From NCBI GenBank assembly GCA_017547265.1, contig JAFYQC010000158.1:1-7944 (forward strand): a stretch of DNA of 7,944 nt, in the 5' to 3' direction. Below are positions 1 to 5,537 of this stretch, in pieces (within the stretch, counting starts at the first letter, position 1; the number at the start of each line of letters is the position of its first letter). The notes below the pieces were generated by a model that did no database searches, was not told where the DNA came from, and saw only the letters and a program-made list of their open reading frames with translations. This stretch comes from Kiritimatiellia bacterium (GTDB lineage Bacteria > Verrucomicrobiota > Kiritimatiellia > RFP12 > UBA1067). The translations under genes were made by a program, and so were the position numbers.

Positions 1-74
1 CCCCTAACTCCTGCCTCCAGCTCCAACTCTTAACTCCAACTCCTGACTCCTGACCCCTAACCACTGACCCCTAA
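1..74. repeat. Short tandem repeat array (CTCCTGA family), array 1
   Basis: The stretch is made almost wholly of 7-mers (CTCCTGA, CCCCTAA, CTCTTAA, CCACTGA) mixed with 6-mers (CTCCAA, CTCCAG). Reading from base 1 the units are 7, 7, 6, 6, 7, 6, 7, 7, 7, 7, 7 bases long. The array begins at or before the window edge, so its true length is unknown. It stops six bases before the panC start codon and fills the whole visible upstream region of that gene. The same unit family recurs at 2388-2491 in the same orientation. It resembles in style the short tandemly repeated repetitive sequences known from filamentous cyanobacteria, but I do not claim homology. Function is unknown. Confidence 0.9.
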
Positions 75-80
75 ACCACC

Positions 81-902
81 ATGAAAATCTTCCAAGAACC
101 CCAGAAACTCCAGAAGTGGTGCCGCGCGCGCAAGCTCGCCGGCGCAAAGATCGCGCTTGTCCCGACTATGGGCTATCTCCACGACGGGCACCTTTCCCTC
201 ATTCGCGAAGCGAAGCGTCGCGGTGCCGATGAAATCGTCGTAAGCGTATTCGTGAATCCTGTCCAGTTCGGGCCGAACGAGGACTACGAGAAGTACCCGC
301 GCGACGAGAAGGCTGACCTTGCCAAGTGCCGAGCTGCTGGTGCGACTGCGGTATTCTTCCCGACGCCAGCGAACATGTACCTTGAGCGCCACAGCGTCTA
401 CGTGAACGAGGAGGACCTTTCGCGCGGACTTTGCGGCGCGCGTCGCCCAGGGCATTTCCGCGGCGTCTGCACGGTCGTCGCGAAACTCTTCAACCTTGCC
501 CATCCCGACTTCGCCGTCTTCGGGCAGAAGGACTATCAGCAGGCACAGGTGATTAAGCGCATGGTGCGAGACCTCAACTTCGATCTCAAGATCGTCGTTG
601 CGCCTATTGTGCGCGAGAAAAGCGGCCTTGCACGCTCGTCGCGCAACACGTATCTTTCGCCTGAGGAGCGCGAGAGGGCGGTCGCGATTTCCCGCGCGCT
701 TATGTCGTTTGGCGCGAAGGGCGGCGTCAAGACGCTCGCGGCGCTTAGGAAGTCGCTTGAGAAGGCGGGCCTTGTGGTCGACTATGTGGAATGTGTCGAC
801 GCAGAGACTCTCGAGCCTCGCAAGACGCCGAAGAAAGGGTGCTGCATTCTCGTTGCCGTTTTCTGCGGAAAGACTCGGCTTATAGACAACCGCGTCCTTT
901 AG
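81..902 (+). CDS. panC: Pantothenate synthetase (pantoate--beta-alanine ligase)
   Basis: This cytoplasmic enzyme joins pantoate and beta-alanine at the cost of ATP (to AMP and PPi), the last step of pantothenate (vitamin B5, coenzyme A precursor) synthesis. At 273 residues it is close to the usual length of about 280. Visible family motifs are the nucleotidyl-transferase HIGH-type motif VPTMGYLHDGH (residues 27-37), VNPVQFGPNEDYEKYPR (58-74), the CGARRPGHFRGVCTVV region (118-133), FGQKDYQQ (147-154), the KMSKS-like REKSGLARSSRN (178-189), and the C-terminal RLIDN. The ATG at 81 gives the expected N-terminus, with the HIGH motif about 27 residues in. No Shine-Dalgarno sequence precedes it; the bases before the ATG are the end of repeat array 1 plus ACCACC. 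The gene converges on the 906-1280 gene with a 3-bp gap. No other pantothenate genes are in view. Confidence 0.97.
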   Translation: MKIFQEPQKLQKWCRARKLAGAKIALVPTMGYLHDGHLSLIREAKRRGADEIVVSVFVNPVQFGPNEDYEKYPRDEKADLAKCRAAGATAVFFPTPANMYLERHSVYVNEEDLSRGLCGARRPGHFRGVCTVVAKLFNLAHPDFAVFGQKDYQQAQVIKRMVRDLNFDLKIVVAPIVREKSGLARSSRNTYLSPEERERAVAISRALMSFGAKGGVKTLAALRKSLEKAGLVVDYVECVDAETLEPRKTPKKGCCILVAVFCGKTRLIDNRVL

Positions 903-905
903 CCG

Positions 906-1280
906 CTACTTTTTGTCCCAGCTTGCCTTTGGCGGCGCCTTGTCGCGCCATTCAGGGAGCGATATCATGTTGCCCGCCTTTGCCTTGCCTGCGAGATAGG
1001 CCTCTGCAACATATTCGCGGCGCGTCTTCATCTCGGCTAGCAGCGACTTGATTTCGAGGACGGCTTCATGGCACATGTCGATGACCTGGTGCTTCGTTTC
1101 CTCGTCGATGCCCTCCATCTTGAGTAGCTCGATTGAGCTCAGGAGAACGGTTGCGGGCTGGCCAAGCGCATGGCAGAAGCCCGCGAGCGATTCCATCACG
1201 ACCTTCGACCGCTCGACCTGCATTTCTGCTATTGCGAGCCGCCGGCTGGTTTCTTCCGCTGTGTTCGTTTCGTCTGTCAT
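906..1280 (-). CDS. Stand-alone histidine-kinase phosphoacceptor (HisKA/DHp-like) domain protein
   Basis: This 124-residue soluble protein is not a family I can name. After a charged N-terminus, residues 14-90 form two predicted long helices. The first carries FCHALGQPATVLL (35-47), which looks like a histidine-kinase H-box: His37 is followed by Pro42 at +5, as in the classical HExxxP pattern. The second (about 59-92, rich in Glu/Lys) resembles the second DHp helix. There is no ATP-binding (HATPase_c) domain, sensor domain or membrane segment, so it cannot be a complete kinase. The tail, about residues 95-124, is Lys/Pro-rich and probably disordered. GGGAG at 1286-1290 lies 5 nt before the ATG and supports this start. 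It is the last gene of the leftward pilus operon, 24 bp after the platform gene. Possible roles are phosphotransfer or scaffolding for a partner kinase; this is inference. Confidence 0.75.
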   Translation of the reverse strand: MTDETNTAEETSRRLAIAEMQVERSKVVMESLAGFCHALGQPATVLLSSIELLKMEGIDEETKHQVIDMCHEAVLEIKSLLAEMKTRREYVAEAYLAGKAKAGNMISLPEWRDKAPPKASWDKK

Positions 1281-1304
1281 TTTAACTCCCTTTTGCTTGC
1301 GCCG

Positions 1305-2372
1305 TTAGCTTGCGAGGCTGCCCATGTTGAAGATTGGCATGAACATCGCGAGGACGATGGTGCCGATTATTGCGCCAAGGAATACCATGAGGAACGGTTC
1401 CATGAGCGACGTCAATGTGCTGAGAAGTGCCTCGACTTCCTCGTCGTAGCTGTCCGCTACTGAGTCAAGCATGTCCTCGACCTTGCCGGCTTTTTCGCCT
1501 GCGGCAATCATTCGAACCATGATTATCGGCATGTACGGCTTGCCGTCAAGAGCGACGTTCAGCTGATTGCCTTGCTCGACTTCCTTCCGCGCGTCGAGGA
1601 TTGACTTCTCCAGGACGCGATTGCCGATTGAAAGAGCGACGACTTCGAGTGACTTGAGAATCGGCACGCCCGCGTTCGTCATCTGCGCGAGAAGCCGGCA
1701 GAAGCGCCCGATGCCGCTCTTGAGGTTGAGTTGCCCGAAAACGGGCATCTTCAGCTTGAACTCGTCGAACTTGTAGTGCCCGCGCTCTGTGCTTTTCCAC
1801 GTCCTGAACGCCCATATCGCCACGCCGACGGCAACTATGATGATGTACCAGTATGCCTTGACGAATTCAGATACATCGACGAGAGTCTGCGTGAGCGCGG
1901 GAAGGGGCTTCCCGAATCCCGAGAACATCTCGGCGAAAATGGGGACTACGAACTGTATGAGGCCGCCTGCAAGAAGAAGTGCGATCGAGATGATGACGGT
2001 CGGATAAGTCATTGCGCTTTTGACCTTGCCTTTGAGGCGTGCCGTTGCCTGCATGATTGTCGCTAGCCGCTTCAGGATGCCCGCGAACTCGCCAGACTGT
2101 TCGCCTGCGATGACCATATTCACGTACATGTCGTCGAAAAGGATTGGGAATGACGCGAGTCCCTTTGACAATGGATCTCCACCTTCAATTGTTTCGCGAA
2201 GATGACTTAGGACTTTCTTGAACTCTGGATTCGCACACTGCTCCTCAAGCGTCTGCACGGTCGAGAGAATGGGCATGCCCGCACCGACCATAGATGCGAG
2301 CTGACGCGTGAACGGCACTACTTCGGTTTTTGCGAGTTTTCTTGAACCTTTGATCTTTGGTGCGTTTGCCAT
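1305..2372 (-). CDS. gspF: GspF/PilC-family inner-membrane platform protein
   Basis: This is the polytopic inner-membrane platform of T4P/T2SS machines, on which the assembly ATPase acts to insert or extract pilin subunits. Two T2SSF domains are visible. The first, about residues 18-140, includes LASMVGAGMPIL and AGEQSGEFAGIL (89-100). The second, about 220-345, includes LAQMTNAGVPIL and AGEKAGKVEDML (291-302). Hydrophobic segments lie at about 124-147, 174-190 and 325-348, giving the usual three membrane passes. The length of 355 residues is shorter than the roughly 400 of typical PilC/GspF; the missing part is the N-terminal cytoplasmic extension, and the protein starts almost directly at domain 1. 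AGGAG at 2380-2384, 7 nt from the ATG, supports the start. It follows the ATPase gene, separated by repeat array 2. pilC is an equally valid name. Confidence 0.93.
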   Translation of the reverse strand: MANAPKIKGSRKLAKTEVVPFTRQLASMVGAGMPILSTVQTLEEQCANPEFKKVLSHLRETIEGGDPLSKGLASFPILFDDMYVNMVIAGEQSGEFAGILKRLATIMQATARLKGKVKSAMTYPTVIISIALLLAGGLIQFVVPIFAEMFSGFGKPLPALTQTLVDVSEFVKAYWYIIIVAVGVAIWAFRTWKSTERGHYKFDEFKLKMPVFGQLNLKSGIGRFCRLLAQMTNAGVPILKSLEVVALSIGNRVLEKSILDARKEVEQGNQLNVALDGKPYMPIIMVRMIAAGEKAGKVEDMLDSVADSYDEEVEALLSTLTSLMEPFLMVFLGAIIGTIVLAMFMPIFNMGSLAS

Positions 2373-2379
2373 CTTCTAT

Positions 2380-2384
2380 CTCCT
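2380..2384 (-). promoter_or_regulatory. Shine-Dalgarno site of the platform gene
   Basis: On the minus strand AGGAG sits 7 nt before the ATG at 2372-2370, an ideal spacing. It is notable because the adjoining repeat array carries the same AGGAG core seven more times further upstream, so this is the copy nearest the start and the only one correctly spaced. Confidence 0.75.
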
Positions 2385-2387
2385 ATG

Positions 2388-2491
2388 CTGACTCCTGACT
2401 CCTAACTCCTGACCCCTGACTCCTGACCCCTGACTCCTAACTCCTGACGCCAACTCCAACTCCAACTCCAAGCTCCAACTCATGACTCCTA
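2388..2491 (-). repeat. Short tandem repeat array (CTCCTGA family), array 2
   Basis: This array fills the 116-bp gap between the ATPase and platform genes. On the plus strand it has a partial CTGA, then eight 7-mers (CTCCTGA, CTCCTAA, CCCCTGA variants, 2392-2447), then CGCCAA/CTCCAA 6-mers with one 7-mer (2448-2478), then CTCATGA and CTCCTAC (2479-2491 plus one base). On the transcribed strand the units read TCAGGAG, TTAGGAG and TCAGGGG. The stop codon of the ATPase gene (TAG, 2491-2489) lies inside the outermost unit. The array shares units and orientation with array 1. Slippage and copy-number change between strains would be expected. It is imperfect and has no unique spacers, so it is not a CRISPR. 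Confidence 0.93.
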
Positions 2492-4147
2492 CTCTCCTCC
2501 CGTCACCTCGAACGCTGCCTGAAGCGAAGTGAGACCAGCGCGGACCTTGATCATGCCCGCTTCCTTGAGCGTCACCATCCCTTCTTCTAGCGCAAGCTTC
2601 TTGAGAAGATCGGCATCGCCGCCTTTTTCTATTAGCGCGCGGATCTTCGGCGAGATAGGCAGCACTTCCATCATTGCGCCGCGTCCCTTGTAGCCGGATC
2701 CATGGCACTTCGGGCAGCCGACGGGACCGTAGACCGTGGCTCCTTCGAACGGCTTCGGGTCGACGTTGTTGATCTTGAGCATCTCAAGGTCTACATCGAC
2801 GGGCTGCTTGCAGAAGGGGCATAGTTTGCGATATAGTCGCTGGGCCTGCGCGAGAATGAGCGACGACGCGAGCATAAAGGGCTGTATGCCCATGTCGAAA
2901 AGACGCGCAACGACGCCGCATGCATCGTTTGTGTGAAGCGTGGACAATACGAGGTGGCCCGTCAAAGCGGCCTTGACGGCGATGTCTGCTGTCTCGCCGT
3001 CGCGGATTTCGCCGACGAGTACGATGTCAGGGTCCTGACGCAGCACGGAGCGCAGAATCCCGGCAAATGTAAGGCCCTGTGCGACGTTCACATGGCATTG
3101 GTTTACGCCGGCAAGCTCGTATTCGACAGGATCTTCGGCTGTCACGATGTTGACGTTCGGCTGGTTCAAGTCCTGAAGACACGAGTACAGCGTAGTCGTC
3201 TTGCCTGAGCCCGTCGGCCCCGTAACTAGGATGATGCCGTGCGGTTGTTCGATGGCGAATTTCATCGCCTTGTATGCATAGTCGTCAAGGCCGAGCGACC
3301 CGAGGCCGGGGGCGAGGTTTGACTTGTCGAGGATACGCATAACGACCTTTTCCCCATGGACGGTCGGGAGAATCGAAACGCGAACGTCGACTTCTTTCTT
3401 AAGGGCCTTTACCTTGAAGCGGCCGTCCTGCGGGCGACGGCGCTCGGCGATGTCGAGGTTGGAGAGAATCTTTATGCGCGACACAACGGCGTTGTGGAGG
3501 GCTTTAGGCGGAGCGGGACGGTCGACGAGTTCGCCGTCTATGCGATACCTGAGGCGCGAAGTCTTCTCCATCGCCTCAAAGTGGATATCGGACGCCTTTG
3601 TCTTGAGGGCCTCGATCATTATCGTGTTGACCATGCGGATGACCGGCGCCTCGCCTGCGGCGTCAAGGGTCGCATCGAGAGCGTCGGCGCTCTTGTCTTC
3701 GCCGGCGGTCATCTCGATGTCGCCCTCGTCGCCTTTCATGATGTTTTCCATCGCGAGGGCGGGGTTCGAGGCGTCTTCCTGGCTCTTGAGTCGCTGGAGC
3801 GCGTCGTTCAGCTCGGGTGCGGGCGCTACCAAGGTCCATGTCTTGCCATGGGTCCAGCGCGAGACCTCTTCCTGGGTCGGCAGGTCGAACGGGTCTGAGA
3901 ACGCTATGGCAAAGCGACCGTCGATTTTCATCAGGGGAAGCGCCTTTGCGCGGCTCCATGCTTCGATCTTCATTCCGCAGAGAAGGTCTTGCGCGGGCGT
4001 GAATCCCTGCGGAATTGAAATCGGCTGTACTCCAAGGTAGTCAGCTGCGGCTATCGCGAACTCGGCAGGATCTTCTATTTTCTTGATCTCTGCCGCACCG
4101 CCACGCCGAACGTGGAACCTGCTTTTAGACTGTGTTACTTCTGCCAT
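2489..4147 (-). CDS. gspE: GspE/PilB-family pilus assembly (secretion) ATPase
   Basis: This cytoplasmic hexameric ATPase powers polymerisation of pilin or pseudopilin subunits through the inner-membrane platform. At 552 residues it is of normal length. Residues about 25-120 look like a GspE N-terminal (MshEN-type) domain. A linker of about 120-165 is acidic. The N2 domain follows, with SDIHFE (186-191), LRYRIDG (199-205) and ERRRPQDGRF (235-244). The catalytic core has Walker A GPTGSGKT (310-317), Asp box AEDPVEY (337-343), Walker B DIVLVGEIRD (374-383) and His box STLHTND (402-408). Two CxxC pairs (Cys443/446 and Cys478/481) make the zinc-binding module typical of GspE/PilB and absent from retraction ATPases. 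The ATG at 4147 has no Shine-Dalgarno sequence; a sigma-54-like promoter would give a 4-nt leader. It is the first gene of the leftward operon. pilB is an equally valid name. Confidence 0.95.
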   Translation of the reverse strand: MAEVTQSKSRFHVRRGGAAEIKKIEDPAEFAIAAADYLGVQPISIPQGFTPAQDLLCGMKIEAWSRAKALPLMKIDGRFAIAFSDPFDLPTQEEVSRWTHGKTWTLVAPAPELNDALQRLKSQEDASNPALAMENIMKGDEGDIEMTAGEDKSADALDATLDAAGEAPVIRMVNTIMIEALKTKASDIHFEAMEKTSRLRYRIDGELVDRPAPPKALHNAVVSRIKILSNLDIAERRRPQDGRFKVKALKKEVDVRVSILPTVHGEKVVMRILDKSNLAPGLGSLGLDDYAYKAMKFAIEQPHGIILVTGPTGSGKTTTLYSCLQDLNQPNVNIVTAEDPVEYELAGVNQCHVNVAQGLTFAGILRSVLRQDPDIVLVGEIRDGETADIAVKAALTGHLVLSTLHTNDACGVVARLFDMGIQPFMLASSLILAQAQRLYRKLCPFCKQPVDVDLEMLKINNVDPKPFEGATVYGPVGCPKCHGSGYKGRGAMMEVLPISPKIRALIEKGGDADLLKKLALEEGMVTLKEAGMIKVRAGLTSLQAAFEVTGGE

Positions 4148-4161
4148 TGCGACAATATATA

Positions 4162-4177
4162 AGCAAGATTCATGCCA
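4162..4177 (-). promoter_or_regulatory. Predicted sigma-54 promoter of the leftward (ATPase/platform) operon
   Basis: On the minus strand the sequence is TGGCATGAATCTTGCT. It matches the RpoN consensus TGGCACG-N4-TTGCW at every defined base except C to T in the -24 box, and is preceded by the favoured pyrimidine. The GG (-24) and GC (-12) doublets have the required spacing. The predicted transcription start is near 4151, giving a leader of about 4 nt before the ATG of the ATPase gene. Sigma-54 control of pilus genes is known from Pseudomonas (RpoN with PilS/PilR). No activator site was recognised. Confidence 0.68.
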
Positions 4178-4182
4178 GCGTA

Positions 4183-4198
4183 TGGCATGGCATTTGCT
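4183..4198 (+). promoter_or_regulatory. Predicted sigma-54 promoter of the rightward (minor pilin) operon
   Basis: The sequence TGGCATGGCATTTGCT matches the RpoN consensus at every defined base except C to T in the -24 box, with correct GG (4184-4185) to GC (4196-4197) spacing. The predicted transcription start is near 4209, again about 4 nt before the ATG at 4213. Its -24 box is only 5 bases from the -24 box of the leftward promoter, so two RNA polymerase holoenzymes probably cannot bind at once (inference). Confidence 0.68.
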
Positions 4199-4212
4199 AA
4201 TATATCCTTGAT

Positions 4213-5037
4213 ATGGCGGAAGAACCTAAATTTGACGCTCGCCTCGCAGAAGGCGTAGCATATTTTGAACAGATGCTCCAGCTGATGCCGGAGGATCGCG
4301 TTACTCTTGAGTTTCTTGTAGTCGCGTATGAACAGCTAGGCAGGCACGAAGATGGCCAAAAAGCTCTTGTTTCACTTGCAAAAATACTGATAAAGGAGCG
4401 TGATAACGTCGCGCTTGAAGGGCTTTTGCCTCGGCTTGAAGAGAGTGACTACCCCGAGGCAAAGGCGCTTGCGCTCAAGGTAAAGACGCTTACCGCGCCT
4501 GCTCCAGACCTGACTCCTGAAGTCCCGAAGGAAATGACGGAAGAGGAAATGGTCGAGTCGATCTCGGCAATGGCCGTAAAGTCTGAACTTGCGCTTGTTG
4601 ACGAGCTTGTAGACGGGAAAATGATCTCTGAAGAAGATGCAAAGCACCTGAAGGCGCAGATAGAGGCAACGCCGACGGCAGGCCAGGTGTTTCTCGTTTC
4701 CGCACTCCAGATTCTCGAAAAAGAGAATCCAACGGCTTCCGAGAGGTGTATAGCCTATCTTGCCGACAGGCATGGATCCCCGCCTATCCCACTTGCCGCG
4801 TTTGAGCCGACAAAGGGGCTCGTCTCGTCATTCCCTGCACATGTGATGCGCATTCGCGGGGCTGTCCCGTTCGCATCGATAGCCAAGGAGGCGCTTGTCG
4901 CGGTTCTCAATCCTGCTGACGACTCTTTGCGAGCACAGCTTTCCGCCGTAATGCCGTGCAGGTTCTACCTGGCGCTGCCGTCTTCTGTTGAGGCGGCTCT
5001 AGCCAAAATGTATCCTTCTGGAGAGGGGACGACATGA
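4213..5037 (+). CDS. TPR protein with GspE N-terminal (MshEN)-like domain
   Basis: This predicted cytoplasmic protein of 274 residues has no signal peptide and no membrane segment. Residues about 11-75 are helical with TPR character, for example AYFEQMLQLMPED and FLVVAYEQLGRHEDGQKAL. A Pro/Glu-rich linker follows (about 94-112). Residues about 123-183 resemble the helical N1 part of MshEN domains, around LVDELVDGKMISEEDAKHL. Residues about 179-267 match the beta-rich GspE N-terminal fold, with RGAVPF, LVAVLNPADD and the final helix VEAALAKMY. No ATPase domain follows, so this is a GspE-N module detached from its motor. It may bind the pilus machinery or compete with the ATPase N-domain; a cyclic-di-GMP role is possible for the family, but the canonical RLG start of that motif is not clear here. 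The ATG has no Shine-Dalgarno sequence. It overlaps the next gene by 4 bp (ATGA). Confidence 0.85.
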   Translation: MAEEPKFDARLAEGVAYFEQMLQLMPEDRVTLEFLVVAYEQLGRHEDGQKALVSLAKILIKERDNVALEGLLPRLEESDYPEAKALALKVKTLTAPAPDLTPEVPKEMTEEEMVESISAMAVKSELALVDELVDGKMISEEDAKHLKAQIEATPTAGQVFLVSALQILEKENPTASERCIAYLADRHGSPPIPLAAFEPTKGLVSSFPAHVMRIRGAVPFASIAKEALVAVLNPADDSLRAQLSAVMPCRFYLALPSSVEAALAKMYPSGEGTT

Positions 5038-5537
5038 AGGCGCGGCGGGGAGTGACGCTAGTCGAGGTGATGCTCGCGGGGTCCATCGCTGCGCTGCTTA
5101 CACTCGCTTGCCTCGAGGGCGTGATCGTGTCGACAAGAATTGCCCATGAGAATTCGCAGCTCCTCGCCGCCGAGGCATATGCCTGGGATACCGCATGGAG
5201 ATGGCTCAACAAGCCTTATGACGAGCTTAACAACTCGACGTCGCCGAAATTCTATCCCGATGCCGGCTATTCTGTTGTGAGTTCGAACGACTGCCCAATG
5301 CTGTGCAAGGAGCTGAACGGCGGTGCGGACGCTAAACTGTACGTCAGGGTCCAGCTTCTTTCGGGAAGCGCAGCGCCTGTGCGGCACGGTGATTCAGCAG
5401 CCGTAAAGCGGATAGATGTCGACGTTGAATGGGGGCCGTCGACGTCTCGGCGCAGGCTAAATTCGCTTAGCACTACCGGCAGAAGCTTTTCGATACCGGT
5501 TTCCGTGTACAAATGCCAGATTGACAGGGGAATATGA
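5034..5537 (+). CDS. Minor prepilin / pseudopilin, PilV/GspI-like
   Basis: This is a 167-residue type IV pilin-like protein. The short basic leader MKARRG ends at a likely prepilin-peptidase site (after Gly6), followed by VTLVEVMLAGSIAALLTL. Glu11 is the conserved +5 glutamate, while the +1 residue is Val instead of the usual Phe or Met. Residues 7-33 form the hydrophobic N-terminal helix that is both membrane anchor and fibre core. The C-terminal part has VDVEWG (129-134) and a beta-strand-rich end, as in PilV/GspI minor subunits. Cys87 and Cys91 could form a small disulfide loop; Cys161 is a third cysteine. GGAG at 5020-5024 and an ATGA overlap with the preceding gene support the start and imply translational coupling. 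The exact subunit identity (PilV versus GspI) is uncertain. Confidence 0.85.
   Translation: MKARRGVTLVEVMLAGSIAALLTLACLEGVIVSTRIAHENSQLLAAEAYAWDTAWRWLNKPYDELNNSTSPKFYPDAGYSVVSSNDCPMLCKELNGGADAKLYVRVQLLSGSAAPVRHGDSAAVKRIDVDVEWGPSTSRRRLNSLSTTGRSFSIPVSVYKCQIDRGI

Larger units (their letters stand above)
4155..4205. promoter_or_regulatory. Large palindrome spanning the divergent promoter region
   Basis: Centred on 4180, the inner arms CATGCCA (4171-4177) and TGGCATG (4183-4189) are perfect complements around the 5-base GCGTA. After four unmatched positions on each side, the outer arms (4155-4166 and 4194-4205) match at 11 of 12 positions. It is AT-rich at both ends, unlike the surrounding coding DNA. 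The two start codons, 4147 and 4213, are exact mirror positions about the same centre. The palindrome can be fully explained as two back-to-back promoters, but it could also act as an operator for a dimeric regulator. Confidence 0.85.

Noticed and set aside
57..503. Open reading frame on the minus strand opposite panC
   Set aside because: It lies wholly antisense to a strongly supported panC, begins in panC coding sequence, runs into the repeat array and shows no recognisable domain.
876..914. Possible terminator stem CGGCT (876-880) / AGCCG (901-905) before a TTTTT run
   Set aside because: Only 5 bp of stem with a 20-base loop, and the T-run starts 4 bases after the stem; too weak to call.
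1335..1350. Sigma-54-like match TGGCATG-N4-TCGCG on the plus strand
   Set aside because: It lies antisense inside the platform gene, has a broken TTGC box and no gene to drive; treated as chance and as a reminder that single near matches occur.
2388..2491. Possible CRISPR array
   Set aside because: Units of 6-7 bases are contiguous and degenerate, with no spacers and no cas genes nearby.
2376..2708. Minus-strand reading frame running through repeat array 2 and ending in a repeated Leu-Glu / Val-Arg-Ser-Gln pattern
   Set aside because: The repetitive C-terminus is just the translated repeat; the rest overlaps the ATPase gene in another frame. No start signal supports it.
3324..4040. Long plus-strand frames (3324-4040, 3356-3898) opposite the ATPase gene
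   Set aside because: Antisense shadows in GC-rich DNA; the opposite strand encodes all ATPase motifs in order.
4154..4203. Sigma-70 type -10 boxes (TATATT minus, TAATAT plus) in the divergent gap
   Set aside because: AT-rich hexamers exist at suitable distances, but no TTGACA-like -35 box lies 16-18 bp upstream on either strand, while the sigma-54 elements match on both. Kept only as the alternative explanation.
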